A stretch of DNA of 10,232 nucleotides, from positions 1 through 10,232 of the forward strand of contig JAJFGT010000104.1 in assembly GCA_021776015.1 (NCBI GenBank), in the 5' to 3' direction. Source of the stretch: Alphaproteobacteria bacterium. Lineage in GTDB: Bacteria > Pseudomonadota > Alphaproteobacteria > Micavibrionales > Micavibrionaceae. The position numbers and the translations under genes were made by a program. The notes below the pieces were generated by a model. That model did no database searches. It was not told the origin of the DNA and worked only from the letters and a program-made list of their open reading frames with translations. Below, piece after piece: positions 1 to 8,267 of this stretch (its first letter is position 1; every line of letters starts with the position of its first letter).

Positions 1-115
1 AAAAACAGTACGTACCGTTTATTTAAATGCGCTTGATCGTTCAAATCTTACAGGGGATGTTGCTTTTCAAGTCGATCCTCATAAATGGTTGAGTATAAAG
101 ACAGAAAAATTATGA
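1..115 (+). CDS. 3' end of an unidentified protein gene (partial)
   Basis: An open frame enters from the left edge; its first complete codon is at position 2. It runs 37 codons to a TGA at 113-115. The visible tail ends in DPHKWLSIKTEKL, preceded by a stretch rich in Val, Leu and polar residues (VRTVYLNALDRSNLTGD). The alternation of polar and hydrophobic residues would suit a beta-rich or envelope protein, but this is only an impression. I recognise no family. It lies 89 nt upstream of lpd on the same strand. It does not look like the end of a 2-oxoacid dehydrogenase E2 subunit, a common lpd neighbour. Its reality rests on the open frame and protein-like composition only. Confidence 0.5.
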   Translation, partial: KTVRTVYLNALDRSNLTGDVAFQVDPHKWLSIKTEKL

Positions 116-121
116 TTGTTC

Positions 122-183
122 TTGTACAATATTGTTTCTCACCTTGTATTTAAAAACCCTTCACCTTATTGTTTTAAAGTGAA
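122..183 (+). promoter_or_regulatory. Possible lpd promoter region with an imperfect 24-nt dyad
   Basis: The 89-nt gap before lpd has no gene. TTGTAC at 122-127 and TGTATT at 145-150 are 17 nt apart and could be weak -35 and -10 boxes. Downstream, 160-183 forms a dyad: TTCAC and TTA pair with TAA and GTGAA around a TTGTTT loop, with one C/A mismatch. The dyad ends 21 nt before the lpd ATG, so it would lie in the leader as an operator or a hairpin. The hexamer matches are poor, so the promoter call is weak; the dyad itself is plain in the sequence. Confidence 0.25.
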
Positions 184-204
184 TTCAAACGAATAGAGGA
201 CACT

Positions 205-1608
205 ATGCCAAAACAATCTTCATCTTCTTACGACGTTATTATTATAGGGGCAGGGCCAGGGGGTTATGTCTGTGCTATACGCTGTGCACAACTGGGCTTA
301 AAGGTAGCCTGTGTTGAAAAAGGTAAAAGCTTGGGAGGAACATGTTTGAATGTAGGATGTATTCCTTCAAAGGCTCTTCTACAGGCTTCTCAGAAATATG
401 AGGAAGCACAACATTCTTTGGGCGCGTTCGGTGTCACTGTAGAAAAAGTGTCTCTTGATCTTAAAGGGATGATGAAACATAAAGAAAATGTAGTGTCTGC
501 AAATACCAAAGGGATTGAATTCCTTTTTAAGAAAAATAAAATTGATTGGATCCAAGGGACGGCAACGATTGAGAAGGCTGGGCAGGTTTCTGTCGATGGC
601 CAAAGCTACCAAGCGAACTCTATCGTTATTGCAACGGGGTCTGATGTTGTCTCTCTTCCTAATATTAAGATTGATGAAAACCAGATTGTTTCTTCGACAG
701 GTGCGCTGTCTCTTTCTAAAGTTCCCAAAACAATGGTTGTGATTGGAGGCGGTGTGATTGGCCTTGAGATGGGGGCTGTCTGGAGCCGTCTAGGGAGTGA
801 AGTCACTATTGTTGAGTATATGGATAAAATTTTGTCGGAGACGGATGAAGAAATTTCTAAAGACATGCTCAAGATTCTTAAAAAACAAGGAATCAATTTT
901 AAGCTTTCAACAAAGGTAATGAGTGCAAAGACTCTTAAAACAGGCGTTGATTTATCTCTTGAGTCTGCAACAGGAGGCAAAGCTGAAAAGTTAAAAGCTG
1001 AAATTGTTCTCGTCGCTGTTGGACGTGCACCTTATACCAATGGACTAGGGCTTGATAAAATTGGAGTCAATTTCGACGTACGGGGGCGAATTGTAACAGA
1101 TGAGACATTTGAAAGTTCTGTAGAAGGAATTTTTGCGATTGGAGATGTAATTGCAGGTCCTATGCTGGCACATAAAGCTGAAGAAGAGGGCGTCATTCTT
1201 GCTGAGATGTTGGCAGGACAGACAGGTCATATTGATTACAACTTGATTCCAAGTGTTGTCTATACACACCCAGAAGTGGCTCAAATAGGGAAGACAGAGC
1301 AAGCCCTTAAAGAAGAGAAAGTATCCTATAAAGTTGGTAAGTTTCCTTACATGGCAAATGGGCGTGCTCGTGCCATGAATGAATTAGATGGATTTGTAAA
1401 AATCTTAGCAGATGCCACAACGGATAAAGTATTAGGCGCTCATATTCTAGGGGCAGAAGCAGGGAATTTAATTCATGAAATTGCAGCTGTAATGGAATTT
1501 GGAGGAAGTGCAGAGGATATCTCTCGCATATGCCATGCCCACCCAACATTAGCAGAGTTGGTTAAAGAAGCTGCTCTGGCTGTTGATAATCGCCCCATTC
1601 ATACATGA
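205..1608 (+). CDS. lpd: Dihydrolipoyl dehydrogenase (E3 of 2-oxoacid dehydrogenases)
   Basis: This FAD flavoprotein of 467 residues, normal for the family, reoxidises dihydrolipoamide on the E2 subunits of pyruvate and 2-oxoglutarate dehydrogenase and on the glycine cleavage H protein, reducing NAD+ in the cytoplasm. The FAD-binding GAGPGG motif is at residues 15-20. The redox-active disulfide is GGTCLNVGCIPSK, with Cys47 and Cys52. A second Rossmann fold for NAD begins VVIGGGVIGLE near residue 177. The AIGDV FAD-contact motif is mid-protein, and the C-terminal interface carries HPTLAE, with the catalytic pair His446 and Glu451. All key residues are present, so it should be active. The ATG has AGAGGA four nt upstream, which is rather close. 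No E1 or E2 gene is visible here. A TerB-like gene follows after 19 nt and is probably co-transcribed. Confidence 0.96.
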   Translation: MPKQSSSSYDVIIIGAGPGGYVCAIRCAQLGLKVACVEKGKSLGGTCLNVGCIPSKALLQASQKYEEAQHSLGAFGVTVEKVSLDLKGMMKHKENVVSANTKGIEFLFKKNKIDWIQGTATIEKAGQVSVDGQSYQANSIVIATGSDVVSLPNIKIDENQIVSSTGALSLSKVPKTMVVIGGGVIGLEMGAVWSRLGSEVTIVEYMDKILSETDEEISKDMLKILKKQGINFKLSTKVMSAKTLKTGVDLSLESATGGKAEKLKAEIVLVAVGRAPYTNGLGLDKIGVNFDVRGRIVTDETFESSVEGIFAIGDVIAGPMLAHKAEEEGVILAEMLAGQTGHIDYNLIPSVVYTHPEVAQIGKTEQALKEEKVSYKVGKFPYMANGRARAMNELDGFVKILADATTDKVLGAHILGAEAGNLIHEIAAVMEFGGSAEDISRICHAHPTLAELVKEAALAVDNRPIHT

Positions 1609-1627
1609 AAGATATAGGAATACACAA

Positions 1628-2137
1628 ATGTTAGAAACAGTTTCAGAGAGTCGTTTTAATATGTGGCGTGCCATTTTTGCAATGGCACATGCAGATAATA
1701 TTATTACGAAAGAAGAAGAAAAATTTATGAGAGAAGGGCTGGAAAACTATCCTTTTTCTAAAGAACAAAGGCAAATTTTAGAGGAAGATATCAAAACAGC
1801 ACAAAATGTTGGAGATTGTTTTCAAAAGATCACAAGCCATCAAGATAGAAGTGATTTTTTTGTTTTTGCTCGTCTTCTTGTTTGGTGTGATGGTGACTTT
1901 GATATACAAGAACAGAGAATTCTAACGGAAATTCAAAAGATCCATATTTCAACTCTTGATTTTAAAGAGCTAATGGAAGATGTTCAGCTTTCATTTGATG
2001 ATGATGAGAAAGAAGCAATGAGACGGCGAACTAATGCTCTCTATGAAGACATTAAAAATGATAAACCTTCAAATGGAGGGTTTTTTGGAGGTATTCTTCG
2101 TAAAATGCTAAAACCTCAGACAGATCAAAGAGATTAA
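1628..2137 (+). CDS. TerB-like (tellurite resistance B / DUF533-type) helical protein
   Basis: A protein of 169 residues from the ATG at 1628, which has AGGA at 1616-1619, eight nt upstream. A longer reading from 1583 would overlap lpd without a ribosome binding site and is not preferred. It has two similar acidic helix motifs, AHADNIITKEEEKF (about residues 20-33) and WCDGDFDIQEQRIL (about 86-99). This spaced Asp-plus-Glu arrangement is typical of TerB-family repeats. There is no signal peptide. The C-terminus is Gly-rich then basic and amphipathic (GGFFGGILRKMLK, residues 150-162), which might touch a membrane. TerB-like proteins are often of unknown role, and the family name does not imply tellurite resistance here. 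It lies 19 nt after lpd, so read-through is likely. The family call is by motif only. Confidence 0.75.
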   Translation: MLETVSESRFNMWRAIFAMAHADNIITKEEEKFMREGLENYPFSKEQRQILEEDIKTAQNVGDCFQKITSHQDRSDFFVFARLLVWCDGDFDIQEQRILTEIQKIHISTLDFKELMEDVQLSFDDDEKEAMRRRTNALYEDIKNDKPSNGGFFGGILRKMLKPQTDQRD

Positions 2138-2141
2138 GAGC

Positions 2142-2156
2142 AGGATATTTTATCCT
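2142..2156. terminator. Small inverted repeat between convergent genes
   Basis: AGGATA, TTT, TATCCT is a perfect 6-3-6 inverted repeat. It starts 4 nt after the TerB-like stop and overlaps the stop codon of the convergent lipoprotein gene. It could serve as a weak bidirectional terminator, but the stem is AT-rich and no T-tract follows on either strand. It is the only terminator-like element in this 17-nt gap. Confidence 0.3.
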
Positions 2157-2712
2157 AGTAAAAGTAGCTTTGCCCAGAATGTGGATTATTGCCGTGATAA
2201 GAGGGGGCATTAAGAGTAAATGCAGGATATCCCCGCCCCTCATTTTTAAGCTCAATATATCGCGCGTCACGGTTTAGACCATCTTGCTGTACTAGAATTG
2301 TTTTCCATTTCTGACCTTCTGCATTATGAATGAAAAGCGGTGTTCTGATGGGCTCAATACGGCTATTTAAAGTAATTTTTCTATAATCCTCTTCTTGTCC
2401 TTCAATTCTATATTTTTTAGCTTCAAAAATGAGAAGAGTACAACCCGCATTGTGACACCATGTTCCAAAAGGTGTATTCATGATCACAAGACCTTCGGGG
2501 ATATAGTCTCCATTTAAATCTGTCATGACTATATCATAAGTGCTTACAGCAGGACCTCCACCGCTTTGGAGATAGTGTGTGACAGCATGTTTGAAATCTT
2601 CCTCAGTTAGCATGGTTTCGTTGAGGGACGCCATGTTCTGTGGCACTGTCTTATGAGACGATCCACAGGCTGAACATATAAGACACAAAAGAATCAAAAA
2701 AATACGAGGCAT
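2155..2712 (-). CDS. Putative lipoprotein with an Asp-rich (EF-hand/FG-GAP-like) loop
   Basis: A protein of 185 residues. Residues 1-16 look like a lipoprotein signal peptide: MPR, a hydrophobic run, then CSAC with Cys16 as the lipidated residue. Position -3 is Cys rather than the usual Leu, so the lipobox is imperfect. A linker follows, then DLNGDYIPEG at 65-74, resembling the calcium-loop motif of FG-GAP or dockerin-type proteins. Next comes TWCHNAGCTLLIFE (84-97), whose Cys86 and Cys91 could form a periplasmic disulfide. I believe conserved uncharacterised proteobacterial lipoproteins share this pairing of an Asp-Asn-Asp loop with a C-x4-C-TLL motif, but I cannot name the family. The gene is convergent to the TerB-like gene and lies 153 nt downstream of cysK. 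No usable ribosome binding site precedes the ATG. Confidence 0.72.
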   Translation of the reverse strand: MPRIFLILLCLICSACGSSHKTVPQNMASLNETMLTEEDFKHAVTHYLQSGGGPAVSTYDIVMTDLNGDYIPEGLVIMNTPFGTWCHNAGCTLLIFEAKKYRIEGQEEDYRKITLNSRIEPIRTPLFIHNAEGQKWKTILVQQDGLNRDARYIELKNEGRGYPAFTLNAPSYHGNNPHSGQSYFY

Positions 2713-2717
2713 ATTCC

Positions 2718-2723
2718 ATTATA
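2718..2723 (-). promoter_or_regulatory. Perfect -10 box immediately before the lipoprotein gene
   Basis: On the minus strand TATAAT (2723 down to 2718) is followed by GGAAT and then the ATG of the lipoprotein gene at 2712. A start site at the usual distance falls on or next to the ATG, giving a leaderless or nearly leaderless mRNA. The region 17 nt upstream has no good -35 box. The rest of the 153-nt gap (2713-2865) shows no other clear element, and no strong terminator is visible after cysK. Confidence 0.4.
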
Positions 2724-2865
2724 CAATCGCAAGGAATAAAGAGAAAATAGATAATTGTCTCTTGTTCTACTTCAGGTATTTTTTAGTAAGATTATTTTGG
2801 TGTAATGCTTCTGTGCGTATTATTATTTCCAGCATCAGGTCTAACAATAATGTAGAAAAGGGGAG

Positions 2866-3774
2866 CTAAGCATAAAGAGATGATAAATATTTTTCTCCTC
2901 GATCGGATAAAAAAGTTAGAACGTTTTTGAATTCAGGATGTTTTGCTTTGAGTTCACGTGCCGCACATAGATTGGCTCCAGAGCTTGCCCCGACAAACAT
3001 ACCCCGTCGTGCTAAAGCTTTAGCTTGTTGCAGTGCCTGCTCTTGAGGGATAGGATGAAAGCCAGTGATCATATCTTGGTTTCGTCCATAAATACTAGGT
3101 ATAAATCCATCGGCAATTCCCTCTATCTTATGCTTAGCAATATGCCCATGCTCAAGAGTTCGAGATTCAAAAGGTTCAATCGCATAAATTTTTAAATGAG
3201 GGTTATGTTTAGCACGAAAGCATTGCCCAACACCTACCAATGTTCCACCTGTACCTACACCATTGATCATGGCATCAAAAATCATACCTTCAGGAAGTTG
3301 CTCAAGAATTTCTGGCCCTAGCCATTCTCGATTTTCATCAATATTCCAATCATTATCAAATTGTTGAGGACAGAAAAATCCCTCTTGCTGTCCCATTTTT
3401 ATAGATTCTTTGCGAGCTTCATCAACATGGAAATCTCCAACATGACGAATCTCAGCCCCAAAAGATTTTGAAATCTGAGCGCGTTCTCCCGTATAACCAT
3501 CGGGCAGAAGGACAATCATTTTGTATCCTTTGAGCGCGGCTATAAAAGAAAAGGCATTTCCTGTGTTACCACTTGTTGATTCAACAATCGTATCTCCTGG
3601 TTTGAGCAAGCCTTCTTTTTCTGCCCGCTCAATAATATATTTGGCAATACGATCTTTAATAGAACCCGATGGATTAAGATATTCTGCTTTGGCATAAATT
3701 CCCTCTTCAAGTTGTATAAGAGGTGTATTTCCAATGGCGTCAAGAATTGAGTTTTGTGCTATATCTTTGGTCAT
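2866..3774 (-). CDS. cysK: Cysteine synthase-family PLP enzyme (CysK/CysM-like)
   Basis: A fold-type II PLP enzyme of 302 residues, slightly short for CysK. The family makes cysteine from O-acetylserine and sulfide in the cytoplasm. NPSGSIKDR carries the Schiff-base Lys40. STSGNTG (66-72) is the substrate carboxylate loop, GVGTGGT (172-178) binds the PLP phosphate, and GASSGAN (from 262) holds the Ser contacting the pyridine nitrogen. The C-terminus DRGEKYLS is typical. The segment after PQQFDN (137-151, ending NREW) lacks the NPAN...H...TTGPE pattern usual in CysK, so the preferred donor or nucleophile could differ. The ATG overlaps the mutS TGA by 4 nt (ATGA), and AAAGGA lies 11 nt upstream inside mutS, so translation is probably coupled. 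The symbol is assigned by general family; CysM or another beta-substituting enzyme is possible. Confidence 0.88.
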   Translation of the reverse strand: MTKDIAQNSILDAIGNTPLIQLEEGIYAKAEYLNPSGSIKDRIAKYIIERAEKEGLLKPGDTIVESTSGNTGNAFSFIAALKGYKMIVLLPDGYTGERAQISKSFGAEIRHVGDFHVDEARKESIKMGQQEGFFCPQQFDNDWNIDENREWLGPEILEQLPEGMIFDAMINGVGTGGTLVGVGQCFRAKHNPHLKIYAIEPFESRTLEHGHIAKHKIEGIADGFIPSIYGRNQDMITGFHPIPQEQALQQAKALARRGMFVGASSGANLCAARELKAKHPEFKNVLTFLSDRGEKYLSSLYA

Positions 3775-6500
3775 GATGCTGTAAGTCCTTTAAGTTTATA
3801 TAAAATGTCTAAGGCTTCTCGTGGCGATAAATGATCGGGTGATATTGAAGTAAGAGCCTCTTCAAGAGGAGAGATTTTCGATGTTTCGACGGGTTCCACT
3901 GAAAGAGAGAAAAGAGGGAGATCCATTCCCGTTGTTTTTTTAGTATCATTTTGAAGGGTTTTTAGAATTTGAGCCGCACGTTTTAAGGCAGATTGCGGAA
4001 CACCTGCTAATTTTGCAACATGAATACCATAGGATTTATCGGCTGCTCCTTTGATGACGCTATGGAGAAAAATAATTTCATTTTTCCATTCTTTAACCGC
4101 CATGGTGTAGCATGAGAGAGACGGAAGTTGTGCTTCAAGTTGTGTGAGTTCATGATAATGAGTTGCAAAAAGTGCTCGGCATTGATTAGTTTCATGGAGA
4201 TATTCTACACAGGCCCATGCAATCGAAAGTCCATCATATGTAGATGTACCTCGTCCAATTTCATCTAAAATCACAAGAGATCTATCTGTCGCTTGATTTA
4301 AAATGATAGCTGTTTCAACCATTTCAACCATAAATGTTGAGCGTCCCCGTGCAAGATCATCGGCGGCGCCAACACGACTAAAGACTTTGTCCACGAGTCC
4401 AATCTTTGCGTATGATGCAGGAACAAATGATCCCGTTTGAGCTAAGATTGCAATGAGGGCATTTTGACGCAAGAAGGTTGATTTTCCTGCCATATTGGGT
4501 CCCGTTAAAAGCCAAAGCTTCTCTTGAGGATTCAATGTACAAGCATTAGGTGTAAATTGATGGGAGGCATTTTGACGCAAGACATGTTCAACAACAGGAT
4601 GCCGGCCTTTTTCAATCTCAAATGTATAATCTTCTGTGATTTCAGGGCGTGTATAATCCAATTCAATAGCCAGTTCTGCCAAAGCAGAGGAAACATCTAA
4701 ATCTGATAGAGCATGGACACTTTGTGTAATGCTGTCTGCAACATCCATAATCTGTTGTGTCAACTCACTAAAAATATCTAGTTCAATGGCAAGAGCCTTG
4801 TCAGAGGCAGAGGAAATGTCTCGTTCCAGTTCTGTCAGTTCTACAGTTGTAAATCGTACATTATTAGCAAGGGTTTGGCGGTGGATAAAAGGATTATCAT
4901 GAGTAGAATCATCATTTTTTCCAACCATTAACGCATCTGCTTTTTTTGCGGGGACATCTACAAAATAACCAAGAAGATTATTATAAGAAATCTTCAGGCG
5001 ATCAATTTTTGTTTGTGTTATGTATTTTTTCTGCAGAGCTGCGATCAGATTTTTATTATCTGTTCGAATATTTTTTAAAGCATCAAGTTTAGCGTTAAAC
5101 CCTGCTTTAATAAAACCACCATCTCGAGTTAAAATAGGGCTATCGTCATCAATAGAACGCCATAATATATCTGTTAAATGTGTTATTTCTGGTGGGGGTG
5201 TAAGATGTGTACGAATAAGATTTAATGAGTTCTCTTTAGGAATTAAATTGAGTAGAGTTAAGATCTTTTCAGATTGAAACAATCCGTTTCGTATGTTTAT
5301 TAAATCTTTTGGTCCCGCTCGTTCTACACTTAGACGAGCTAATGATCGTTCCATGTCTGGAATCTCTTTTAAAAGATCTCTGAGGGAGGCTCTAAGATTG
5401 GATTGTTTGGTAAAAGATTCAATCTTGTCGAGTCTTGTATTAATTTTTTGTTTGTCGCATAAGGGTGCGGATAGATAAGATTGAAGAGTTCTTGCTCCTG
5501 CACCTGTTAGTGTTCTATCAATCGCCCAGAGAAGAGATCCCTTTTTCTCTCCTGATAATGTTTGTGTTAATTCAAGATTTTTACGAGTTGCACCATCAAT
5601 TTCCATGATGGATTGATCAATGATCTGTTGTGGTGGAGATATATAAGGAAGGCGACCTTTTTGAGTGCGATCGATATAGTCAATTAAAGCGCCCATAGCA
5701 GAGAATTCAGCACGGGTATAGACACCAAAAGAATCTAAAGATTGAACATTCCATAGAGACTCTAAACGTGCGCGCGCATTTTCACTATCGAAGAGGCTTT
5801 TGGGTTGTGATGTTATGATAGAATTATATTGCTCATGAAGAGCTGTATGAGAGAAATCTTCCATCAAAACAAGTTCACTCGGCATTATCCGATCAAGGCT
5901 ACTTAAAATATTTTTTTCTAAAATGGGTTGGACAAAGAGTTTTCCTGTGGACATATCAATCCATGCTAATCCGTATTGAGATCCAATACGCGCAAGAGTA
6001 GAAAGATAGTTATTTTGGCGGGCATCAAGTAAATGGCTTTCGGTTAACGTTCCTGCTGTGACAATACGGACAACATCTCGATTTACTAATGCTTTATGAC
6101 CTCTTCGTTTTTTAGCCTCTTCAGGTGTTTCAGTTTGTTCACAAATGGCTACTTGGTGCCCTGCTTTGACAAGGCGTGCAAGATAAGGTTCAAAGGAGTG
6201 ATAAGGAACTCCCGCCATAGGGATTTCGTGCCCTTGGTTTTTACCTCTTTTCGTAAGAGTAATATCTAATATTTTTGAAGCGATGACAGCATCTTCAAAG
6301 AAGAGCTCATAAAAATCTCCCATGCGATAAAAAAGGAGAACATCAGGATGATTTTGTTTCAAAAGTTGATATTGCGCCATCATAGGCGTATGCCCATCGG
6401 CAATAAAATCTTCCATTGTTTTTAGGGAAGATGAATATTCAGAGTCTGGATTCTTATATGCCAGTTGAGCCAAAACCGTCAGTGCCTCTTGTTGTTTCAT
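3771..6500 (-). CDS. mutS: DNA mismatch repair ATPase MutS
   Basis: MutS recognises mispairs and small loops as a dimer and recruits MutL. From the ATG at 6500 it has 909 residues, slightly longer than usual. The mismatch-reading motif GDFYELF has Phe63 and Glu65. Connector, lever and clamp domains follow. The ATPase has Walker [10 protein letters not shown] (about 667-675), Walker [10 protein letters not shown] (Asp746, Glu747) and the later FATHYHEL and [15 protein letters not shown] dimer-interface motifs. Start choice is uncertain. The frame also opens with TTG at 6503, and another ATG at 6416 begins [13 protein letters not shown], matching where E. coli MutS starts (FYE would then be at 35-37, close to Phe36 in E. 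coli). That start leaves a 37-nt gap to dut, whereas 6500 overlaps dut by 47 nt; neither has a good Shine-Dalgarno. It is third in the coaBC-dut-mutS-cysK train. Confidence 0.96.
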   Translation of the reverse strand: MKQQEALTVLAQLAYKNPDSEYSSSLKTMEDFIADGHTPMMAQYQLLKQNHPDVLLFYRMGDFYELFFEDAVIASKILDITLTKRGKNQGHEIPMAGVPYHSFEPYLARLVKAGHQVAICEQTETPEEAKKRRGHKALVNRDVVRIVTAGTLTESHLLDARQNNYLSTLARIGSQYGLAWIDMSTGKLFVQPILEKNILSSLDRIMPSELVLMEDFSHTALHEQYNSIITSQPKSLFDSENARARLESLWNVQSLDSFGVYTRAEFSAMGALIDYIDRTQKGRLPYISPPQQIIDQSIMEIDGATRKNLELTQTLSGEKKGSLLWAIDRTLTGAGARTLQSYLSAPLCDKQKINTRLDKIESFTKQSNLRASLRDLLKEIPDMERSLARLSVERAGPKDLINIRNGLFQSEKILTLLNLIPKENSLNLIRTHLTPPPEITHLTDILWRSIDDDSPILTRDGGFIKAGFNAKLDALKNIRTDNKNLIAALQKKYITQTKIDRLKISYNNLLGYFVDVPAKKADALMVGKNDDSTHDNPFIHRQTLANNVRFTTVELTELERDISSASDKALAIELDIFSELTQQIMDVADSITQSVHALSDLDVSSALAELAIELDYTRPEITEDYTFEIEKGRHPVVEHVLRQNASHQFTPNACTLNPQEKLWLLTGPNMAGKSTFLRQNALIAILAQTGSFVPASYAKIGLVDKVFSRVGAADDLARGRSTFMVEMVETAIILNQATDRSLVILDEIGRGTSTYDGLSIAWACVEYLHETNQCRALFATHYHELTQLEAQLPSLSCYTMAVKEWKNEIIFLHSVIKGAADKSYGIHVAKLAGVPQSALKRAAQILKTLQNDTKKTTGMDLPLFSLSVEPVETSKISPLEEALTSISPDHLSPREALDILYKLKGLTAS

Positions 6501-6951
6501 CAAGGTTTTCTACAATATCCCATGAGATTTGTTCAAAGCGGTTCACAACCATTTGGGCAATCCTCATGCCTCGTTCAACAATAAAAGGCTCATGTCCATG
6601 GTTAATGAGAATAACTTTTATCTCACCTCTATAATCAGCGTCAATTGTACCCGGTGTATTGAGGACAGTAACCCCGTATTTTAAGGCAAGACCAGACCGA
6701 GGTCTAATTTGTGCTTCACAATGAGGGGGCAGTGCAATGGCAAGACCTGTTGGAATGAGAGTGCGTTCTCCAACGCCAATTTCAATGGCCTCTTCTAATG
6801 CAGCTGTTAGATCCATACCTGCAGATTGGCTTGTTTCATAGGTTGGAAGTTTTAAACCAACAGCGTGTTCTAAAGGTTGAAGAAGAACTTGCGTTCGTTT
6901 TTCATTGAGAACCGTAGGGGACGACATTGAGGGAGGGGTTTGTGCATTCAT
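6454..6951 (-). CDS. dut: Deoxyuridine 5'-triphosphate nucleotidohydrolase (dUTPase)
   Basis: This trimeric dUTPase hydrolyses dUTP to dUMP and diphosphate, keeping uracil out of DNA and feeding dTMP synthesis. It has 165 residues from the ATG at 6951. All five family motifs are in order: SAGMDLT (43-49), RPRSGL (83-88), [10 protein letters not shown] (101-110, catalytic Asp104), RGMRIAQM (127-134) and [10 protein letters not shown] (155-164), the last being the mobile C-terminal arm that closes over the active site. I chose 6951 because AAGGA lies eight nt upstream. A longer reading from 7014 lies wholly inside coaBC, and an ATG at 6927 is a shorter alternative. The start overlaps the end of coaBC by 50 nt and the end may overlap mutS by 47 nt, so the three genes are almost certainly one transcript. 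Confidence 0.95.
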   Translation of the reverse strand: MNAQTPPSMSSPTVLNEKRTQVLLQPLEHAVGLKLPTYETSQSAGMDLTAALEEAIEIGVGERTLIPTGLAIALPPHCEAQIRPRSGLALKYGVTVLNTPGTIDADYRGEIKVILINHGHEPFIVERGMRIAQMVVNRFEQISWDIVENLDETTRGTDGFGSTGI

Positions 6952-8182
6952 TTCTGTTGTCCTTTTGTATTGTTTCAAAGTAGTGAATAATTTCGTTAAC
7001 CAGTTTTTGAGCAATCTTTATTTTGGTCATACGAGGTAAATCCGTTTGGATGATCTCTTTTCTATCTTCTGTGTACTGAAATAGACATACCTGATTTTCA
7101 GAATTTCCGAAAACATTTTGTTCAGGAGAAATCTCGTTCCCCACAATCCAGTCACAGTTTTTATGTTTAAGTTTATCTTTAGCATTGTTATTGAGGTTTT
7201 CAGTTTCTGCGGCAAAACCAATAACCAATTGTGGACGTTTAGAGGAGAGAGAAACTTTTTTAAGAATATCAGGATTTTCCTTGAGATTCAGTTGAGGGGG
7301 TGTGAGATTATCCTTTTTCTTTATTTTTTGTAGATGATCGGTTTCTACTGTCCAGTCACATACAGCAGCAGCTCCGATAAATAAATCAGCAGGAAGATTT
7401 TTTTCCACATGAGCAAGCATTTCTTCTGCTGATTCTATTTCAATGATTGTGGCGCCTTTTGGATGGGGGAGGTGTGTAGGGCCCGTAATGTAATGGACAT
7501 GAGCCCCAGCTTGAATAAGGGCCGTTGCAATAGCATGCCCTTGTTTTCCCGAAGAACGATTACCAAGGAAGCGGACAGGATCGATGGCCTCATAGGTCGG
7601 TCCAGAGGTAACAATTGCTTTCATATTTTTCAGAGGTTTTTCAGAAAAAAAATCTTTAATAGAAGATAAAATATCATCAGGTTCACTCATCCGCCCAATG
7701 CCTGTTTCTCCACAGGCCATTTCTCCAGATTTTGGCTCAATCTGTATGATATCTCTTTGGAGAAGAATCTTCATATTGTTTTGTGTAGCAGGATGATTCC
7801 ACATCATAGGATTCATGGCAGGGGCAATCATAATGGGTTTATCGCTAGCCAATAAGCATGTACTTGCTAGATCATCGGCAAGGCCATGTGCCATCTTCGC
7901 AATAAGATTAGCACTGGCAGGAGCAATAACAATAAGATCGGCCTCACGACTTAAACGAATATGCCCCATCTCTCGTTCATCCTTCAAAGACCAGAGATCT
8001 GTATAAACTTTATGTTCACTAAGAGCAGCAAGGCTCATTGGTGTTACAAATTTTTCTCCATTTTTTGTTAGAATGCAGCGTACATTTGCACGCTCTTTGC
8101 GTAACCCTCGGATCAGTTCCAAGGATTTGTAGGCGGCAATGCCACCAGATATAATCAGTAAGATATTTTTATTATTAAGCAT
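6902..8182 (-). CDS. coaBC: Bifunctional phosphopantothenoylcysteine decarboxylase / phosphopantothenate-cysteine ligase
   Basis: A two-domain enzyme of 426 residues performing two consecutive steps of coenzyme A synthesis. CoaB joins cysteine to 4'-phosphopantothenate using CTP, and CoaC decarboxylates the product with FMN. The N-terminal flavoprotein domain (about 1-185) has SGGIAAYK, catalytic His74 in [15 protein letters not shown] with Asn124, and the active-site Cys157 in GEMACGETG. The C-terminal CoaB domain starts [10 protein letters not shown] near 187 and has the conserved [24 protein letters not shown] and IGFAAET segments. The ATG at 8182 has AAGG (8192-8195) nine nt upstream. This site directly follows the T-tract of the preceding gene's terminator. 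The last 50 nt overlap dut. The downstream cysteine synthase homologue in the same train could supply the cysteine that CoaB uses. Confidence 0.96.
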   Translation of the reverse strand: MLNNKNILLIISGGIAAYKSLELIRGLRKERANVRCILTKNGEKFVTPMSLAALSEHKVYTDLWSLKDEREMGHIRLSREADLIVIAPASANLIAKMAHGLADDLASTCLLASDKPIMIAPAMNPMMWNHPATQNNMKILLQRDIIQIEPKSGEMACGETGIGRMSEPDDILSSIKDFFSEKPLKNMKAIVTSGPTYEAIDPVRFLGNRSSGKQGHAIATALIQAGAHVHYITGPTHLPHPKGATIIEIESAEEMLAHVEKNLPADLFIGAAAVCDWTVETDHLQKIKKKDNLTPPQLNLKENPDILKKVSLSSKRPQLVIGFAAETENLNNNAKDKLKHKNCDWIVGNEISPEQNVFGNSENQVCLFQYTEDRKEIIQTDLPRMTKIKIAQKLVNEIIHYFETIQKDNRNECTNPSLNVVPYGSQ

Positions 8183-8193
8183 TAAGTCTAACC

Positions 8194-8236
8194 TTAAAAA
8201 AATACGGCCTCCGTATTAAAGCACGAAAGCCGTATT
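8194..8236 (-). terminator. Intrinsic terminator of the Ala-rich gene, with a duplicated 5' arm
   Basis: On the minus strand AATACGG (8217-8211), loop AGG, CCGTATT (8207-8201) and a run of seven Ts ending at 8196 form a textbook intrinsic terminator. A second copy of the left arm, AATACGGC (8236-8229), lies upstream and can pair with GCCGTATT (8208-8201) to form a longer-looped alternative ending at the same T-tract. The element ends one base before the coaBC ribosome binding site at 8192-8195, so it separates the Ala-rich gene from coaBC or acts as a leaky or attenuating element for it. A weak -10-like TATACA is at 8241-8236. Confidence 0.8.
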
Positions 8237-8267
8237 GTATAAAATATTTTTAAAAAAGCGTTTAATA

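Noticed and set aside
1583..1627. A 15-codon N-terminal extension of the TerB-like protein
   Set aside because: It overlaps the lpd end and has no ribosome binding site; the ATG at 1628 has AGGA at proper distance.
6952..7014. A 21-codon N-terminal extension of dut
   Set aside because: It lies wholly within coaBC coding sequence, while the ATG at 6951 has a good AAGGA eight nt upstream and matches normal dUTPase length.
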